Below are positions 1-8,897 of a stretch of 64,000 nt of DNA, piece by piece; the stretch's first letter is position 1, and the number at the start of each line of letters is the position of its first letter. The DNA comes from Neisseria sp. KEM232. Lineage in GTDB: Bacteria > Pseudomonadota > Gammaproteobacteria > Burkholderiales > Neisseriaceae. Both the position numbers and the translations under genes were made by a program. The DNA lies in contig NZ_CP022527.1 of NCBI RefSeq assembly GCF_002237445.1, positions 1,612,001 through 1,676,000 on the forward strand, given 5' to 3'. The notes beneath the pieces are model-generated. The model was not told the DNA's origin, ran no database searches, and saw only the letters and a list, made by a program, of their open reading frames with translations.

Positions 1-1
1 G

Positions 2-1753
2 GGCATGAAAATCCTGCGCGAAGAAGCCGCACACGCCGGTTTGAAAAAAAACTTCTCCATCCTCGACGCCTCCGACAGCGCGAAAATCATCGGCGAACTG
101 CTCGGCAGCAGCGGCCGCGAACAAATCTTCGCCGCCCAACACCAAATCTCCCTGTGGAAAAACGACCTGCAAACCCCCGAACAGGCCGTGCAGGCCGCCG
201 ACAACAACTGGGAAAAACAAATTGCCCGGCTTTACGCCTCATACGCGCAAACCCTGCACAGCTACCAGGCCGTCGACTTCGACGACCTCATCCGCCTGCC
301 CGCCCTGCTGCTGCGCGACTCCGACGACATCCGCCTGCGCTGGCAAAACCGCCTGCGCTACCTGCTCATCGACGAATGTCAGGATACCAACACCTGCCAA
401 TACGCCCTCATGCGCCTGCTCTGCGGCGCCGAAGGCATGTTTACCGCCGTCGGCGACGACGACCAGTCCATCTACGCCTGGCGCGGCGCCGACATGGAAA
501 ACCTGCGCCGCCTGCAAACCGACTACCCGCAAATCAAAATCGTCAAACTCGAACAAAACTACCGCTCCACCGCCCGCATCCTCAAAGTCGCCAACCAAGT
601 CATACAAAACAACCCCAAACTCTTCCCCAAAACCCTGTGGTCGCACTACGGAATGGGCGACATCGTCACCGTCGCCGCCTGCCAAAACGAACAACACGAA
701 GCCGAATGGGTCGCCGGCGAAATCGCCCGCCGCAAAACCATAGCCGAAGGCCGTCTGAAATACGCCGACTTCGCCATCCTCTACCGCGGCAACCACCAGG
801 CACGCGTCTTCGAAGAAGCCCTGCGCGCCGCCCGCATCCCCTACCGCCTCTCCGGCGGCCAAAGCTTCTTCGACAAAGCCGAAATCAAAGATATCCTCTC
901 CTACATCCGCCTCATCGCCAACCGCGAAGACGACCCCGCCTTCCTGCGCGCCGCCACCACCCCCAAACGCGGCATCGGCGACACCACCTTAGGCCGTCTG
1001 AACGACTACGCCAAATCCCATGCCGCCTGCCTTAGCGACGCCGCCAAAAGCCCCGCCGCCCTCGAACCCATGCCCGAACGCAACCGCCAAAGCCTCGCCG
1101 CCTTCACCGACCTTATCGACACCTACCGCCGCCGCGCCGCAAACGAAGACGCCGGCGCACTCATGCAGAACCTGCTCACCGACATCGGCTACGAAGCCCA
1201 CCTATTGGGCAGCGAAGAAGGCAAAGCCGGCGAAATCAAATGGCGCAACGTGCAGGATTTGTGCCGCTGGCTGGCAAAAAAAGGCCAAGAAGGCGGCAAA
1301 AACCTCCTCGAACTGGCGCAAACCCTCGCCCTCATGACCCTGCTCGACGGCCGCGAAGACGAAGAAAGCGACGCCGTCAAAATGTCCACCCTCCACGCCT
1401 CAAAAGGACTCGAATACCCCGTCGTCTACCTCGTCGGCTGCGAAGAGGGCCTGTTTCCCCACGCCGACAGCGTCGAAGAAGGCAACATCGAAGAAGAACG
1501 CCGCCTCATGTACGTCGGCATCACCCGCGCCAAACAAACCCTCACCCTCACCCACTGCACCAAACGCAAACGCCAGGGCACATGGCAGTTTCCCGAACCC
1601 AGCCGCTTCATCGCCGAAATGCCGCAGGAAGATTTGCGCATCATCGGCCGCAAAGGCGGCGCCCCCCTCGTCAGCAAAGAAGAAGGCCGCAGCCGCCTCG
1701 CCGGCCTCAGCGCCATGCTCGCCGAAAAAAGCGCGGGCAAAAAAGGCATCTAG
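2..1753 (+). CDS. rep: ATP-dependent DNA helicase Rep (5' end outside window)
   Basis: This is a superfamily 1A 3'-to-5' DNA helicase that helps restart stalled replication forks. The visible 583 residues contain the Walker B motif LLIDECQDTN near residue 120, GDDDQSIYAWRGA (motif III), LEQNYRST (motif IV), STLHASKGLEYP (motif V) and YVGITRAKQ (motif VI). The Walker A motif and roughly the first 90-110 residues of a normal ~670-residue Rep are missing because the gene begins before the window. The Met at base 5 is internal: the codon before it is in frame and the sequence (GMKILREE) is mid-domain in the family. Rep is preferred to UvrD/PcrA from the C-terminal PEPSRFIAEMPQEDL region. The stop lies beside an uptake sequence. 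Confidence 0.93.
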   Translation, partial: GMKILREEAAHAGLKKNFSILDASDSAKIIGELLGSSGREQIFAAQHQISLWKNDLQTPEQAVQAADNNWEKQIARLYASYAQTLHSYQAVDFDDLIRLPALLLRDSDDIRLRWQNRLRYLLIDECQDTNTCQYALMRLLCGAEGMFTAVGDDDQSIYAWRGADMENLRRLQTDYPQIKIVKLEQNYRSTARILKVANQVIQNNPKLFPKTLWSHYGMGDIVTVAACQNEQHEAEWVAGEIARRKTIAEGRLKYADFAILYRGNHQARVFEEALRAARIPYRLSGGQSFFDKAEIKDILSYIRLIANREDDPAFLRAATTPKRGIGDTTLGRLNDYAKSHAACLSDAAKSPAALEPMPERNRQSLAAFTDLIDTYRRRAANEDAGALMQNLLTDIGYEAHLLGSEEGKAGEIKWRNVQDLCRWLAKKGQEGGKNLLELAQTLALMTLLDGREDEESDAVKMSTLHASKGLEYPVVYLVGCEEGLFPHADSVEEGNIEEERRLMYVGITRAKQTLTLTHCTKRKRQGTWQFPEPSRFIAEMPQEDLRIIGRKGGAPLVSKEEGRSRLAGLSAMLAEKSAGKKGI

Positions 1754-1814
1754 GCCGTCTGAAAGCACCGAAACGGTTTTTTAACTTCGTTGAAACTTCG
1801 CTTTCAGAAACGTC

Positions 1815-1834
1815 ATTCCCTCGTAGGCGGGAAC
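1815..1834. repeat. dRS3-like repeat
   Basis: The sequence ATTCCC-N8-GGGAAC resembles the neisserial dRS3 repeat (ATTCCC-N8-GGGAAT), with one mismatch at the end. Like several others in this window it follows the string TTTCAGAAACGTC. In Neisseria these repeats are targets for filamentous-phage integration and recombination. Confidence 0.55.
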
Positions 1835-1860
1835 ATCCTCAAAAGCAGCCTGCAAACAAA

Positions 1861-1904
1861 AGGCCGTCTGAAACCTACGGAACAGGTTTCAGACGGCCTT
1901 TTGC
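1861..1904 (+). terminator. Inverted uptake-sequence pair behind rep
   Basis: AGGCCGTCTGAA at 1861-1872 and its reverse complement at 1888-1899 form a stem, followed by a short T-run. Such paired uptake sequences commonly serve as rho-independent terminators in Neisseria. It could serve both rep and the converging zinc-protein gene. Confidence 0.6.
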
Positions 1905-1939
1905 ATCCGCACGGGCGCTGATTTTGTTTTCAGACGGCC

Positions 1940-2137
1940 TCAGGAATGATGGTGGCCGATTTCGCCGTCGAGTTTGTAAATCGTGCCGCAGTAGGGGCAT
2001 TCGATTTCGGAATTCGATTGGATGGCAAGGAAGACGCGCGGGTGGCCGTTCCAGGTTTCGTGGCGCGGGCCGCTGCAATGCAGCGGCAGCTCGTGCGGTT
2101 TGATAACGACGGTGTCGTAGTGGGGCGTGGTGTTCAT
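1940..2137 (-). CDS. Small zinc-finger (CHCC-type) protein
   Basis: The product is 65 residues. It ends in a CPYCGTIYKLDG motif with an upstream Cys-21 and a His-rich tail (GHHHS), the pattern of the zf-CHCC family related to mitochondrial complex I subunit NDUFS6. The family binds zinc; its bacterial role is not established. The start at base 2137 is chosen because an AAAGGAT ribosome-binding site precedes it; a longer reading upstream has no family resemblance. It converges on rep across an inverted uptake-sequence pair. Confidence 0.8.
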   Translation of the reverse strand: MNTTPHYDTVVIKPHELPLHCSGPRHETWNGHPRVFLAIQSNSEIECPYCGTIYKLDGEIGHHHS

Positions 2138-2284
2138 GGCATATCCTTTTTTCGGCGTTTTGTCGGCAATGTGTTCAGACGGCCGCCATTTTACGGCATC
2201 GCCGCGCGATAACAAAGTGGGCGGCAGCGCGACCCTGCAGCGCTTTGGCGATATAATCGCGCCTTTTTTCAGACGGCCTCCACC

Positions 2285-3325
2285 ATGCAGCTTTCCGACT
2301 TCGATTTCGACCTGCCCGAACACCTGATTGCCCAGCAGCCGCCTGCCGAGCGCGGCGCCAGCCGCCTGCTGGCGGCTTTGCCCGGCGAGCCTCTGCGCGA
2401 CGAGACCTTTGCCTTCCTGTCGCAGCTGGTGTCGGCGGGCGATGTACTGGTGTTCAACAATACCAAAGTGATGAAGGCGCGGCTGTTCGGGCAGAAGGAG
2501 AGCGGCGGGCGCATCGAGGCGCTGATCGAGCGCGTGCTTGACGCTCATACTGCGCTGGCACACATCCGCGCGTCGAAGTCGCCCAAGTCAGGCACACGGC
2601 TGCTGTTTGACGGCGGCCTGACGGCGCAAATGGTCGAACGCGCGGGCGAATTGTTTGTGCTGCGCTTTGACGGGGAAGAGAGCGTGTACGCGCTGCTCGA
2701 ACGCCACGGCAAACTTCCGCTGCCGCCCTATATCGAGCGTGCTGCCGACGCAGCCGACGATACGCGTTACCAAACCGTATATGCCAAGCATCAGGGCGCG
2801 GTGGCCGCGCCAACGGCGGGTCTGCATTTTACCGACGCCCTGCTGGCCGCGCTGAAAGACAAGGGAGCGACACTGGCGGAGGTGACGCTGCACGTCGGCG
2901 CGGGCACGTTCCAACCGGTGCGTGTCGAAAACATTGCCGATCACAAAATGCACAGCGAATGGTACGAAGTGCCGCAGGCAACGGCCGATGCGGTGGCTGC
3001 GGCCAAGGCGCGCGGTGCGAAAGTGTGGGCGGTGGGCACGACCTCGATGCGCGCGCTGGAATCGGCGGCGCGGGAGACAGGCCGTCTGAAAGCCGGATGC
3101 GGCGACACCGACATTTTCATCACGCCGGGCTACCGCTTCCGCGTTGCCGACCGCCTGATTACTAATTTCCATCTGCCCAAATCAACGCTGCTGATGTTGG
3201 TGAGCGCCTTTGCAGGCACGGAAGAAATCCGCCGCATCTACCGCCACGCCGTTGAGCAGAAATACCGTTTTTTCAGCTACGGCGATGCGATGGTGCTGGG
3301 TTTGCAAGAACATGAGGCCGTCTGA
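2285..3325 (+). CDS. queA: tRNA preQ1 ribosyltransferase-isomerase QueA
   Basis: QueA transfers and rearranges the ribosyl group of S-adenosylmethionine onto preQ1 at position 34 of Asp, Asn, His and Tyr tRNAs, the penultimate step of queuosine synthesis in the cytoplasm. The product is 346 residues, the usual length. Family motifs visible are [12 protein letters not shown] near residue 60, [20 protein letters not shown] mid-protein, GAGTFQPVR and [19 protein letters not shown] near the C terminus. The start sits directly behind an uptake sequence with no clear Shine-Dalgarno. The last codons (HEAV, stop) are themselves encoded by an uptake sequence. Confidence 0.96.
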   Translation: MQLSDFDFDLPEHLIAQQPPAERGASRLLAALPGEPLRDETFAFLSQLVSAGDVLVFNNTKVMKARLFGQKESGGRIEALIERVLDAHTALAHIRASKSPKSGTRLLFDGGLTAQMVERAGELFVLRFDGEESVYALLERHGKLPLPPYIERAADAADDTRYQTVYAKHQGAVAAPTAGLHFTDALLAALKDKGATLAEVTLHVGAGTFQPVRVENIADHKMHSEWYEVPQATADAVAAAKARGAKVWAVGTTSMRALESAARETGRLKAGCGDTDIFITPGYRFRVADRLITNFHLPKSTLLMLVSAFAGTEEIRRIYRHAVEQKYRFFSYGDAMVLGLQEHEAV

Positions 3326-3363
3326 AAACCCCAAAACACCGGTTTCAGGCTTTCAGACGGCCT
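3315..3363 (+). terminator. Inverted uptake-sequence terminator behind queA
   Basis: Inverted copies of AGGCCGTCTGAA at 3315-3326 and 3352-3363 flank a 25-base loop. The first copy supplies the queA stop codon. Confidence 0.55.
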
Positions 3364-3382
3364 CCCACCCCGGAACAATGCC

Positions 3383-4261
3383 ATGACACACCCCGCTACA
3401 CGCAGCAAAGAGCGGCAGGAGCTTTTGGGCTCGGCCTGGATGATCGCCGCCGCGCTGTTTTTCACCCTGATGAACCTCTGCATCAAAGCCGCCCATCAGC
3501 AATTCGCCATGGGCAGCGGCGAACTCGTGTTCTGGCGCATGGTGTTTGCCGCCGCCGTGCTCGGCGCAACGGCGAAAATGCAGGGTAAAACCTTCGCCAC
3601 GCCCCATTGGAAAAGCCATCTCAACCGCAGCGTCAGCGGCACGGTAGGCATGACCTGCGGCTTTTACGCCGTGATGCGCCTGCCGCTGGCAACGGGCGTG
3701 ACGCTGGCCTATACCTCGTCGATATTTCTGGCCGTGCTGTCGGTTGTCGTGTTGCGCGAACGCATTTCCGCCTACACCTTCGCCGTGCTGCTGACGGGCT
3801 TTGCCGGCGTGGTGCTGCTTTTGAAACCCTCTTTCGCCGCCGGACAGGAATGGGCGGCGGCCGTGGGGCTGTTCGGCGGACTGGCGGCGGGCTGGGCGTA
3901 TATGCAGGTGCGCGAACTCTCGCTGTTGGGCGAACCGGCCTGGCGCGTGGTGTTTTACCTGTCGCTGGTCGGCATGGCGATGGGCGCCGCGCTGGCCACG
4001 CTCACGGGCTGGCACAGCATTTCGCTGCAATCCGCGCCCTATCTCATCGGCATCGGTGCGTCGGCCGTGCTGGCGCAGCTGGCGCTGACGCACGCCTACG
4101 CCGTCGGCCGCAAATTCACCGTCGCCGCGCTGGCCTATCTCACCGTGGTGTTTTCCACGCTGGCGGGCATTTTCCTGTTCGGCGAGCAAATCGGCTGGCA
4201 GGAATGGCTGGGCATCGGTATCATTGCCGCAAGCGGCATCCTGAGCGGCTTGAAGAAATAA
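3383..4261 (+). CDS. EamA/DMT-family transporter
   Basis: This is a 292-residue inner-membrane protein with about ten hydrophobic segments arranged as two repeats, typical of the drug/metabolite transporter (EamA, RhaT-like) superfamily. The first repeat includes SGELVFWRMVFAAAVLGA and TLAYTSSIFLAVLSVVVLRE; the second ends in FLFGEQIGWQEWLGIGIIAA. The conserved Glu in each half is typical of EamA domains. Members export or import metabolites such as amino acids or nucleobases, and the substrate cannot be read from the sequence. It stands 33 bases upstream of the STAS-like gene and may be co-transcribed with it. Confidence 0.85.
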   Translation: MTHPATRSKERQELLGSAWMIAAALFFTLMNLCIKAAHQQFAMGSGELVFWRMVFAAAVLGATAKMQGKTFATPHWKSHLNRSVSGTVGMTCGFYAVMRLPLATGVTLAYTSSIFLAVLSVVVLRERISAYTFAVLLTGFAGVVLLLKPSFAAGQEWAAAVGLFGGLAAGWAYMQVRELSLLGEPAWRVVFYLSLVGMAMGAALATLTGWHSISLQSAPYLIGIGASAVLAQLALTHAYAVGRKFTVAALAYLTVVFSTLAGIFLFGEQIGWQEWLGIGIIAASGILSGLKK

Positions 4262-4294
4262 TCCCGACAACCAGAGAAAAGAAAGGCTGAAACC

Positions 4295-4654
4295 ATGATT
4301 TCCATCCGCGAACAACACTACGGCTTGAACGTCGCCCTCTACAACGAGTTCACCCTTGCCGATTTCCGCGAACTGGAAGAGGCCGTCAAGGCCTCCCTCA
4401 CCCGCGTCCACCGTCCCGACCTGCTGCTCGATCTCTCCATGCTCAAAGACTTCACCATCGACATGGCTTGGGAGCAGCTCAAATTCGTCAGCAGCCACGA
4501 TCAGGATTTCGGCCGCATCGCCGTGGTGGTGGACGACATCTGGATCAAATTCGCCGCCCACGTCTCCGACCTCATCACCCGCACCCACCCCAAATATTTC
4601 GACACCGCCGCAAAAGCCCAAGCCTGGCTGCTGGAAGCCGGAGAGGCCGTCTGA
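4295..4654 (+). CDS. STAS/SpoIIAA-like domain protein
   Basis: The product is a 119-residue single-domain cytoplasmic protein resembling the SpoIIAA-like (CRAL/TRIO-related) family found widely in proteobacteria. The pattern is an N-terminal strand (ISIREQHYGLNVAL), the segment RPDLLLDLSMLKDFTIDMAWEQ and a C-terminal THPKYFDTAAKAQAWLLE. Members are thought to bind lipids or act as anti-sigma antagonists, but no function is demonstrated. A GAAAGG ribosome-binding site precedes the start. The C terminus (GEAV) is encoded by an uptake sequence that provides the stop. Confidence 0.65.
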   Translation: MISIREQHYGLNVALYNEFTLADFRELEEAVKASLTRVHRPDLLLDLSMLKDFTIDMAWEQLKFVSSHDQDFGRIAVVVDDIWIKFAAHVSDLITRTHPKYFDTAAKAQAWLLEAGEAV

Positions 4655-4677
4655 AACCCGCCGGATAAAAAACGAAA

Positions 4678-4716
4678 CCGCCTGCCCGTATCAAAAAACG
4701 GGGCAGGCGGTTTTTT
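4678..4716. terminator. Bidirectional terminator between convergent genes
   Basis: A strong G+C-rich stem (CCGCCTGCCCGT paired with ACGGGGCAGGCGG) is followed by six T. It lies between the STAS-like gene (plus) and the EEP phosphatase (minus). Confidence 0.8.
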
Positions 4717-4733
4717 CAGACGGCCTAACCATA

Positions 4734-5486
4734 TCAGCGCGGGCGCACGGTGGCCGACAGCGGCAGATGGTCGGACAGATAAAGCCAAGGCTCGCCGCTG
4801 TGCAGCCTGGCATCGAGGATTTCGAGGTGGCGGGTGTAGATGCGGTCGAGACTGAACACGGGCAGGCGGGCGGGAAAGGTTTTGGGCAGGCTGCCGCGTT
4901 TGTCGAGGAACACTTCCGTCAGACCGAGGGCGCGGCCGATATTCAGCGGCGATTTGTGCCGCCAGTCGTTGAAGTCGCCCGCCAGTATCAGCGGTGCGTC
5001 GGGGCTGATGTAGGTGGTGACGTATTCGAAGATGGCGACGTATTGTTTGACGCGGTCGCGCTCCAAAAGGTTGAGGTGGGCGCAGAGGCAGACGATGGGC
5101 ACGTCCCAGCCTTCGGGCAGGATTTCGCAGTGCAGCACGCCGCGTTTTTCCAAACGGTTGACCGTAATGTTCAGATTGCGCCGCTCCCGTATCGGCAGGC
5201 GGCTGAGGATGGCGTTGCCGTGGTGTTTTTGCGGGAAAACGGCATTGCGCCCGTAGCTGGTGTGGAAATCGAGGCGCTCGGCGATGATGTCGTGCTGCGG
5301 CACGGCGGGAAAATCGGGCAGTTTCGCCTCGCGCGCCAGATGCAGCCCCTGCACTTCCTGCAAAAACAAAATGTCGGATTTCAGGCTGTCGAGCGCCGCC
5401 GCCATGTCCGCAATCTGCACTTTGCGGTTCAGCGGCGACATGCCTTTGTGGATGTTGTAGGTGGAAACGGTAATCGGCAGGGTCAT
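4734..5486 (-). CDS. Endonuclease/exonuclease/phosphatase family protein
   Basis: This is a 250-residue metal-dependent hydrolase of the EEP superfamily (DNase I, exonuclease III, inositol phosphatases). Visible motifs are STYNIHKGM (first metal-site Asn), ILFLQEVQG (metal Glu), the LILAGDFNDWR signature with the catalytic Asp/Asn pair, SLDRIYT, and the C-terminal LSDHLPLSATV with the Asp-His pair. No signal peptide is seen, so it is probably cytoplasmic. The substrate could be nucleic acid or a phosphoester and is not predictable. Confidence 0.85.
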   Translation of the reverse strand: MTLPITVSTYNIHKGMSPLNRKVQIADMAAALDSLKSDILFLQEVQGLHLAREAKLPDFPAVPQHDIIAERLDFHTSYGRNAVFPQKHHGNAILSRLPIRERRNLNITVNRLEKRGVLHCEILPEGWDVPIVCLCAHLNLLERDRVKQYVAIFEYVTTYISPDAPLILAGDFNDWRHKSPLNIGRALGLTEVFLDKRGSLPKTFPARLPVFSLDRIYTRHLEILDARLHSGEPWLYLSDHLPLSATVRPR

Positions 5487-5656
5487 AGCGGTTCGCCATC
5501 GGAGGAATGACGCATTATTAAGGCTGCAGCTGCCTTATTCAAGCGCCGGGGTGCATTTTCGCTGTTTCAGACGGCCTCAAACGGGACAGGCCGTCTGAAA
5601 GCCCGAACCGCCCGCTTTGCGTTAAAATGCGCCCCTTTTTTATCGGACACCCGCCC

Positions 5657-6724
5657 ATGTTGGTACTCGGCATCGAATCATCCTGCGACGAAACCGGCGT
5701 CGCCCTCTACTGCACCGAACGCGGCCTGCTCGCCCACGCCCTGCACACACAGATGGCGATGCACGCCGAATACGGCGGCGTCGTGCCCGAACTGGCCAGC
5801 CGCGACCACATCCGCCGCCTCGTCCCCCTCACCCGCGCCTGCCTCGCCCAAGCGGGCAAAACCTACGCCGACATCGACGCCGTCGCCTACACCCAAGGCC
5901 CCGGCCTCGGCGGTGCCCTGCTGGCCGGTTCGTCCTACGCCAACGCCCTGGCCTTCGCGCTGGGCAAACCCGTTATCCCCGTCCATCATCTCGAAGGCCA
6001 CCTGCTCTCGCCGCTTCTGGCCGACGACAAACCCGAATTTCCCTTCGTCGCCCTGCTTGTCTCCGGCGGCCACACCCAATTTATGGCCGTGCGCGGCATC
6101 GGCGACTACACCCTCCTGGGCGAAAGCCTCGACGACGCGGCGGGCGAAGCCTTCGACAAAACCGCCAAACTGCTCGGCCTGCCCTACCCCGGCGGCGCGA
6201 AACTGGCCGAACTGGCCGAACAGGGGCGCGACGGGGCATTTGAGTTCCCCCGCCCCATGATCCATTCCAACGATCTGCAAATGAGCTTCTCCGGCCTGAA
6301 AACCGCCGTGCTCACCGCCGTGGAAAAAGTGCGCGCCGGACACGGCGGCCGAGTGCCCGAACAAACGCGCAACGACATCTGCCGCGCCTTCCAAGACGCC
6401 GTTGTCGACGTATTGTCCGCCAAAGCACAAAAAGCCCTGCTCGACACAGGCTTCCGCACCCTCGTCGTCGCCGGCGGCGTCGGCGCAAACAAACAACTGC
6501 GCCAGCGCCTGAGTACCCTCACCGTCCGCCCCCCTGCCAAAGGCCGTCTGAAACCGCCTGCCGAAGCCGTCAAAACCTACTTCCCGCCCCTCGAATACTG
6601 CACCGACAACGGCGCCATGATCGCCTTCGCCGGCGCCATGCGCGTCCAAGAAGCACAGCCCGCCGCCGCCTTCAACGCCAAACCGCGCTGGCCGCTGACG
6701 GACATCGTGCGGGAGGCCGTCTGA
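5657..6724 (+). CDS. tsaD: tRNA N6-threonylcarbamoyladenosine transferase TsaD
   Basis: TsaD transfers the threonylcarbamoyl group to A37 of ANN-decoding tRNAs, working with TsaB and TsaE. The start at 5657 gives a 355-residue protein beginning [18 protein letters not shown], the canonical N terminus; an ATG 30 bases upstream would add nonconserved residues. Other signatures are the metal-binding HHLEGH near residue 110, [53 protein letters not shown] and [14 protein letters not shown] segment near residues 290-310 ([17 protein letters not shown]) is encoded across an uptake sequence and looks like a lineage-specific insertion. The stop is supplied by another uptake sequence. Confidence 0.96.
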   Translation: MLVLGIESSCDETGVALYCTERGLLAHALHTQMAMHAEYGGVVPELASRDHIRRLVPLTRACLAQAGKTYADIDAVAYTQGPGLGGALLAGSSYANALAFALGKPVIPVHHLEGHLLSPLLADDKPEFPFVALLVSGGHTQFMAVRGIGDYTLLGESLDDAAGEAFDKTAKLLGLPYPGGAKLAELAEQGRDGAFEFPRPMIHSNDLQMSFSGLKTAVLTAVEKVRAGHGGRVPEQTRNDICRAFQDAVVDVLSAKAQKALLDTGFRTLVVAGGVGANKQLRQRLSTLTVRPPAKGRLKPPAEAVKTYFPPLEYCTDNGAMIAFAGAMRVQEAQPAAAFNAKPRWPLTDIVREAV

Positions 6725-6763
6725 AACCGAAAATCCCGCAGCACACCAAACTCCCTCCCCTAT

Positions 6764-7112
6764 GCCCAAGTGTACAGACCGGGCACAAAGGTAACACCTG
6801 TGCGGGGACATGGTTAACAGTTTTTCGGGCAGTTTGGCAGAAGTCGTTCAGGTCAATCCGGCCGAGGCGGTAGAAGCAGAAACAGACTTCGTACACACCG
6901 TCTTCGCTTTGTACCGGACGGCAGGCTACGGCTTGTCCGACCAGCCCTTTGCCGATGCGTACCTGCCGACCCGGCAGGCTGATGTGGCCGTTGGTGTCCG
7001 TTTTGCGCACCAAGTCTCCCGGCAGGTATTCGACCGGTGCCAAGTGTTCGGGAAATTCCCTCGGGCTGCTGCGGTAGCTGTCTACTATACACATATGACG
7101 CTGCCGCAGAAT
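6764..7112 (-). mobile_element. IS481-family transposase remnant (3' end)
   Basis: Read on the minus strand, this stretch encodes the C-terminal part of an IS481-type transposase: SYRSSPREFPEHLAPVEYLP, PGDLVRKTDTNGHISL, GRQVRIGKGLVGQ and EDGVYEVCFCFYRLGRIDL. Beyond the reading frame lies the sequence GGTAACACCTGTGCGGGGACA, which is typical of an IS481 end. The catalytic DDE core is absent. It abuts an IS1016 fragment, so this is a relic. Confidence 0.6.
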
Positions 7113-7121
7113 AGGTATCGG

Positions 7122-7335
7122 CTTCCAGTGAAAGATGATGGCTGATGACTTCGCGAATCTTGCGGTAAAACAGCACTGCCGAATTAGGGTGGATGCCCAA
7201 TAAATCAGCTGCTGAACGGGCAGTAACTTCGAGTACAAAAAACTGAAGCAGTTTCTTTTGAATACTCTTTTTTAGTTTACAACGGGTTATCTTCATTTTT
7301 GCAGTCTAACATGACTGCTTATCTAGTACAGCCCC
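7122..7335 (-). mobile_element. IS1016-type (IS1595 family) 5' remnant
   Basis: The minus strand encodes the first ~57 residues of an IS1016 transposase (starting at 7296, MKITRCKLKKSIQKKLLQFF, then ARSAADLLGIHPNSAVLFYR) before the sequence switches to the IS481 relic. The intact outer end GGGGCTGTACTAGATAA lies at 7319-7335. The same end recurs at 49452-49472 beside the other IS cluster. Confidence 0.75.
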
Positions 7336-7557
7336 AATGAGTTTGCTCGTGGAGCGCAACATATTAACGGTATTGAGTCGTTTTGGAGTTATGAGAAACA
7401 CCGTCTGATACACAACATGGTGTAGCAAAACATACGTTTTACTTGCATCTGAAAGAAACTGAATTTCGCTTCAATCACAGGCATGATGATTTGTACAAAG
7501 TACTGCTGAAAATGTTGCGGAATGATCCTTTAAAATGATTTTTGCTTCCTAAGCCCC
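7336..7557 (+). mobile_element. 3' remnant of an IS1595-family element
   Basis: This matches the last third of the intact element at 49525-50270: it encodes degenerate versions of NEFARGARHITGIESFW and HTFYLHLKETEFRFNHRHDD and ends with the same terminal sequence TTTTTGCTTCCTAAGCCCC. It starts at the first base after the IS1016 end, which implies that IS1016 once jumped into this element. Confidence 0.8.
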
Positions 7558-7684
7558 TTATAAGTAATCAGTTGCCAAAATTTAGCCAAGATTTCCGCCT
7601 ACACGGGAATGACAACAGTTGTATAGATTTAAGATTGAGCAAAGATTTCAGGCTGCCCAACCCCGCCAACCAAAAGGAATCCCC

Positions 7685-8235
7685 ATGCCTCGCCGCATCA
7701 TCGCGCTTATTTTCCTCGCCCTTTCCATTGTGTTTGTAGAACAAGCCTTGACCAACCATGCCTTTCAAGATTGGCTGTTTGCCCGCCATCATAATATCCT
7801 AAGCTGGTATATCCGCCCGCTGCTGCTGGTTCCCATTATGCTGGCGGCGTGGTGGCGCAGTTGGGCGGGGCTGGCGGCGGGTATTTTCGCGCTGCTCACC
7901 AGCATGGCATGGTTTCCCGCGCCCGCGGTTGCCGATGCCAACGTCGCCCGTTTTCTTGCCGATGAAATCGCCTTTTTGCGCGGCGGTTGGACGCTGCAAA
8001 CAGAGGGCTATACACGCTTGCCGTGCTGGCGTATTTCACGCTGCTGATTAGCGCGGCTTGGCAGCGCAGCGGCAAAGGCTTGGCGGCGGTGTTAGCCGCA
8101 GCGGCGTTGAGCAAGGTGGCGTTTAGCTTAATGGGAAGCGGCGCATCTGCCCGCGCGTTGATTGCGCCTGCGTTGCTGGGCTTAGTGATTGGGCTGGCGG
8201 CGGTGTGGCGATTGTGGCGAGCGTGGCAGAAATAA
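7685..8235 (+). pseudogene. Small membrane protein, split by a single-base frameshift
   Basis: Two overlapping frames together encode one ~183-residue hydrophobic protein. The first starts at 7685 (MPRRIIALIFLALSIVFVEQ) and the second ends at 8235 (ALIAPALLGLVIGLAAVWRL). They join at the CTGCAAACAGAGG string near 7995-8005: adding one A (CAAAAC) gives a continuous LQNRGLYTLAVLAYFTLL. About five transmembrane segments are predictable. The family is not recognised. Whether this is a true mutation or a homopolymer sequencing error cannot be told. The stop is followed by a non-native-dialect uptake sequence (AGGCAGCCTGAA at 8235-8246), unlike neighbouring genes. Confidence 0.6.
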
Positions 8236-8346
8236 GGCAGCCTGAAAATGGGTTGGGCGTTTTCAGCAAGCGTAGCGTGGGTCATGCGTAGGGTATGTCG
8301 CCCCTGCGACGCACGCGTTCTATGCAACATCCGCCACCCGCTCCAA

Positions 8347-8378
8347 AGGCCGTCTGAAAGGTTCAGACGGCCTTTTGT
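8347..8378 (+). terminator. Inverted uptake-sequence hairpin
   Basis: AGGCCGTCTGAA (8347-8358) and its inverse (8362-8373) are separated by three bases and followed by TTTT. This is a compact terminator-like hairpin just ahead of the VOC gene. Confidence 0.6.
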
Positions 8379-8397
8379 GTAAGCAAAGGAATCCGCC

Positions 8398-8787
8398 ATG
8401 AATTTCAACAAACTGATACCCGAACTGTCCGTTTTCGACATCGCGCAAACCAAAGATTTCTACGAGAAACTGGGGTTCCAAACCGAATACGAGCGCCCGA
8501 GCGAAAACTTTGTTTTCATGTCGTTTAACGAGAGCCAGTTTATGTTTGAGCAAATCCACGAAAAAGGCTGGAACACGGGCGAATTGGCCTATCCGCTGGG
8601 GCGCGGCATCAATTTTTCCATCGCCGCCGCCGATGTCGAAGCGCTCTACGAAACGGTGAAACAAGCCGGCATCGAAACCTACCGGCCGCTGACCAAAAGA
8701 ACCTATTTAGTCAACGGCATCGCAGAAGAGCAAATCGAGTTTCTGATTCAAGACCCAAACGGGTATTTGTTGAGGTTTACCAATTAG
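8398..8787 (+). CDS. VOC-family (glyoxalase/bleomycin-resistance-like) protein
   Basis: The product is 129 residues with the two-module VOC fold: LIPELSVFDIAQTKDFYEKL at the N terminus and the closing FLIQDPNGYLLRF at the C terminus. Proteins of this size and pattern are usually annotated as bleomycin-resistance-like binding proteins or glyoxalase-related enzymes. The EFLIQDPNGY motif supplies one of the usual metal/ligand Glu residues. The substrate is unknown. A AAAGGAATC ribosome-binding site precedes the start. Confidence 0.8.
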   Translation: MNFNKLIPELSVFDIAQTKDFYEKLGFQTEYERPSENFVFMSFNESQFMFEQIHEKGWNTGELAYPLGRGINFSIAAADVEALYETVKQAGIETYRPLTKRTYLVNGIAEEQIEFLIQDPNGYLLRFTN

Positions 8788-8845
8788 GCAAGGTATGGGA
8801 CGGATTCGAGCATCCGGCCTGCACAGCAATCCTTTCAGAAACGCC

Positions 8846-8864
8846 ATCCCCGCGCAGGCGGGGA
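8846..8864. repeat. dRS3-like repeat
   Basis: A degenerate inverted repeat (ATCCCCGCGCAGGCGGGGA) preceded by TTTCAGAAACGCC, similar to the copies at 1815 and 59407. Confidence 0.4.
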
Positions 8865-8897
8865 CGGCTTCAAAGCTACCTGTACGAAAGCAAACCC

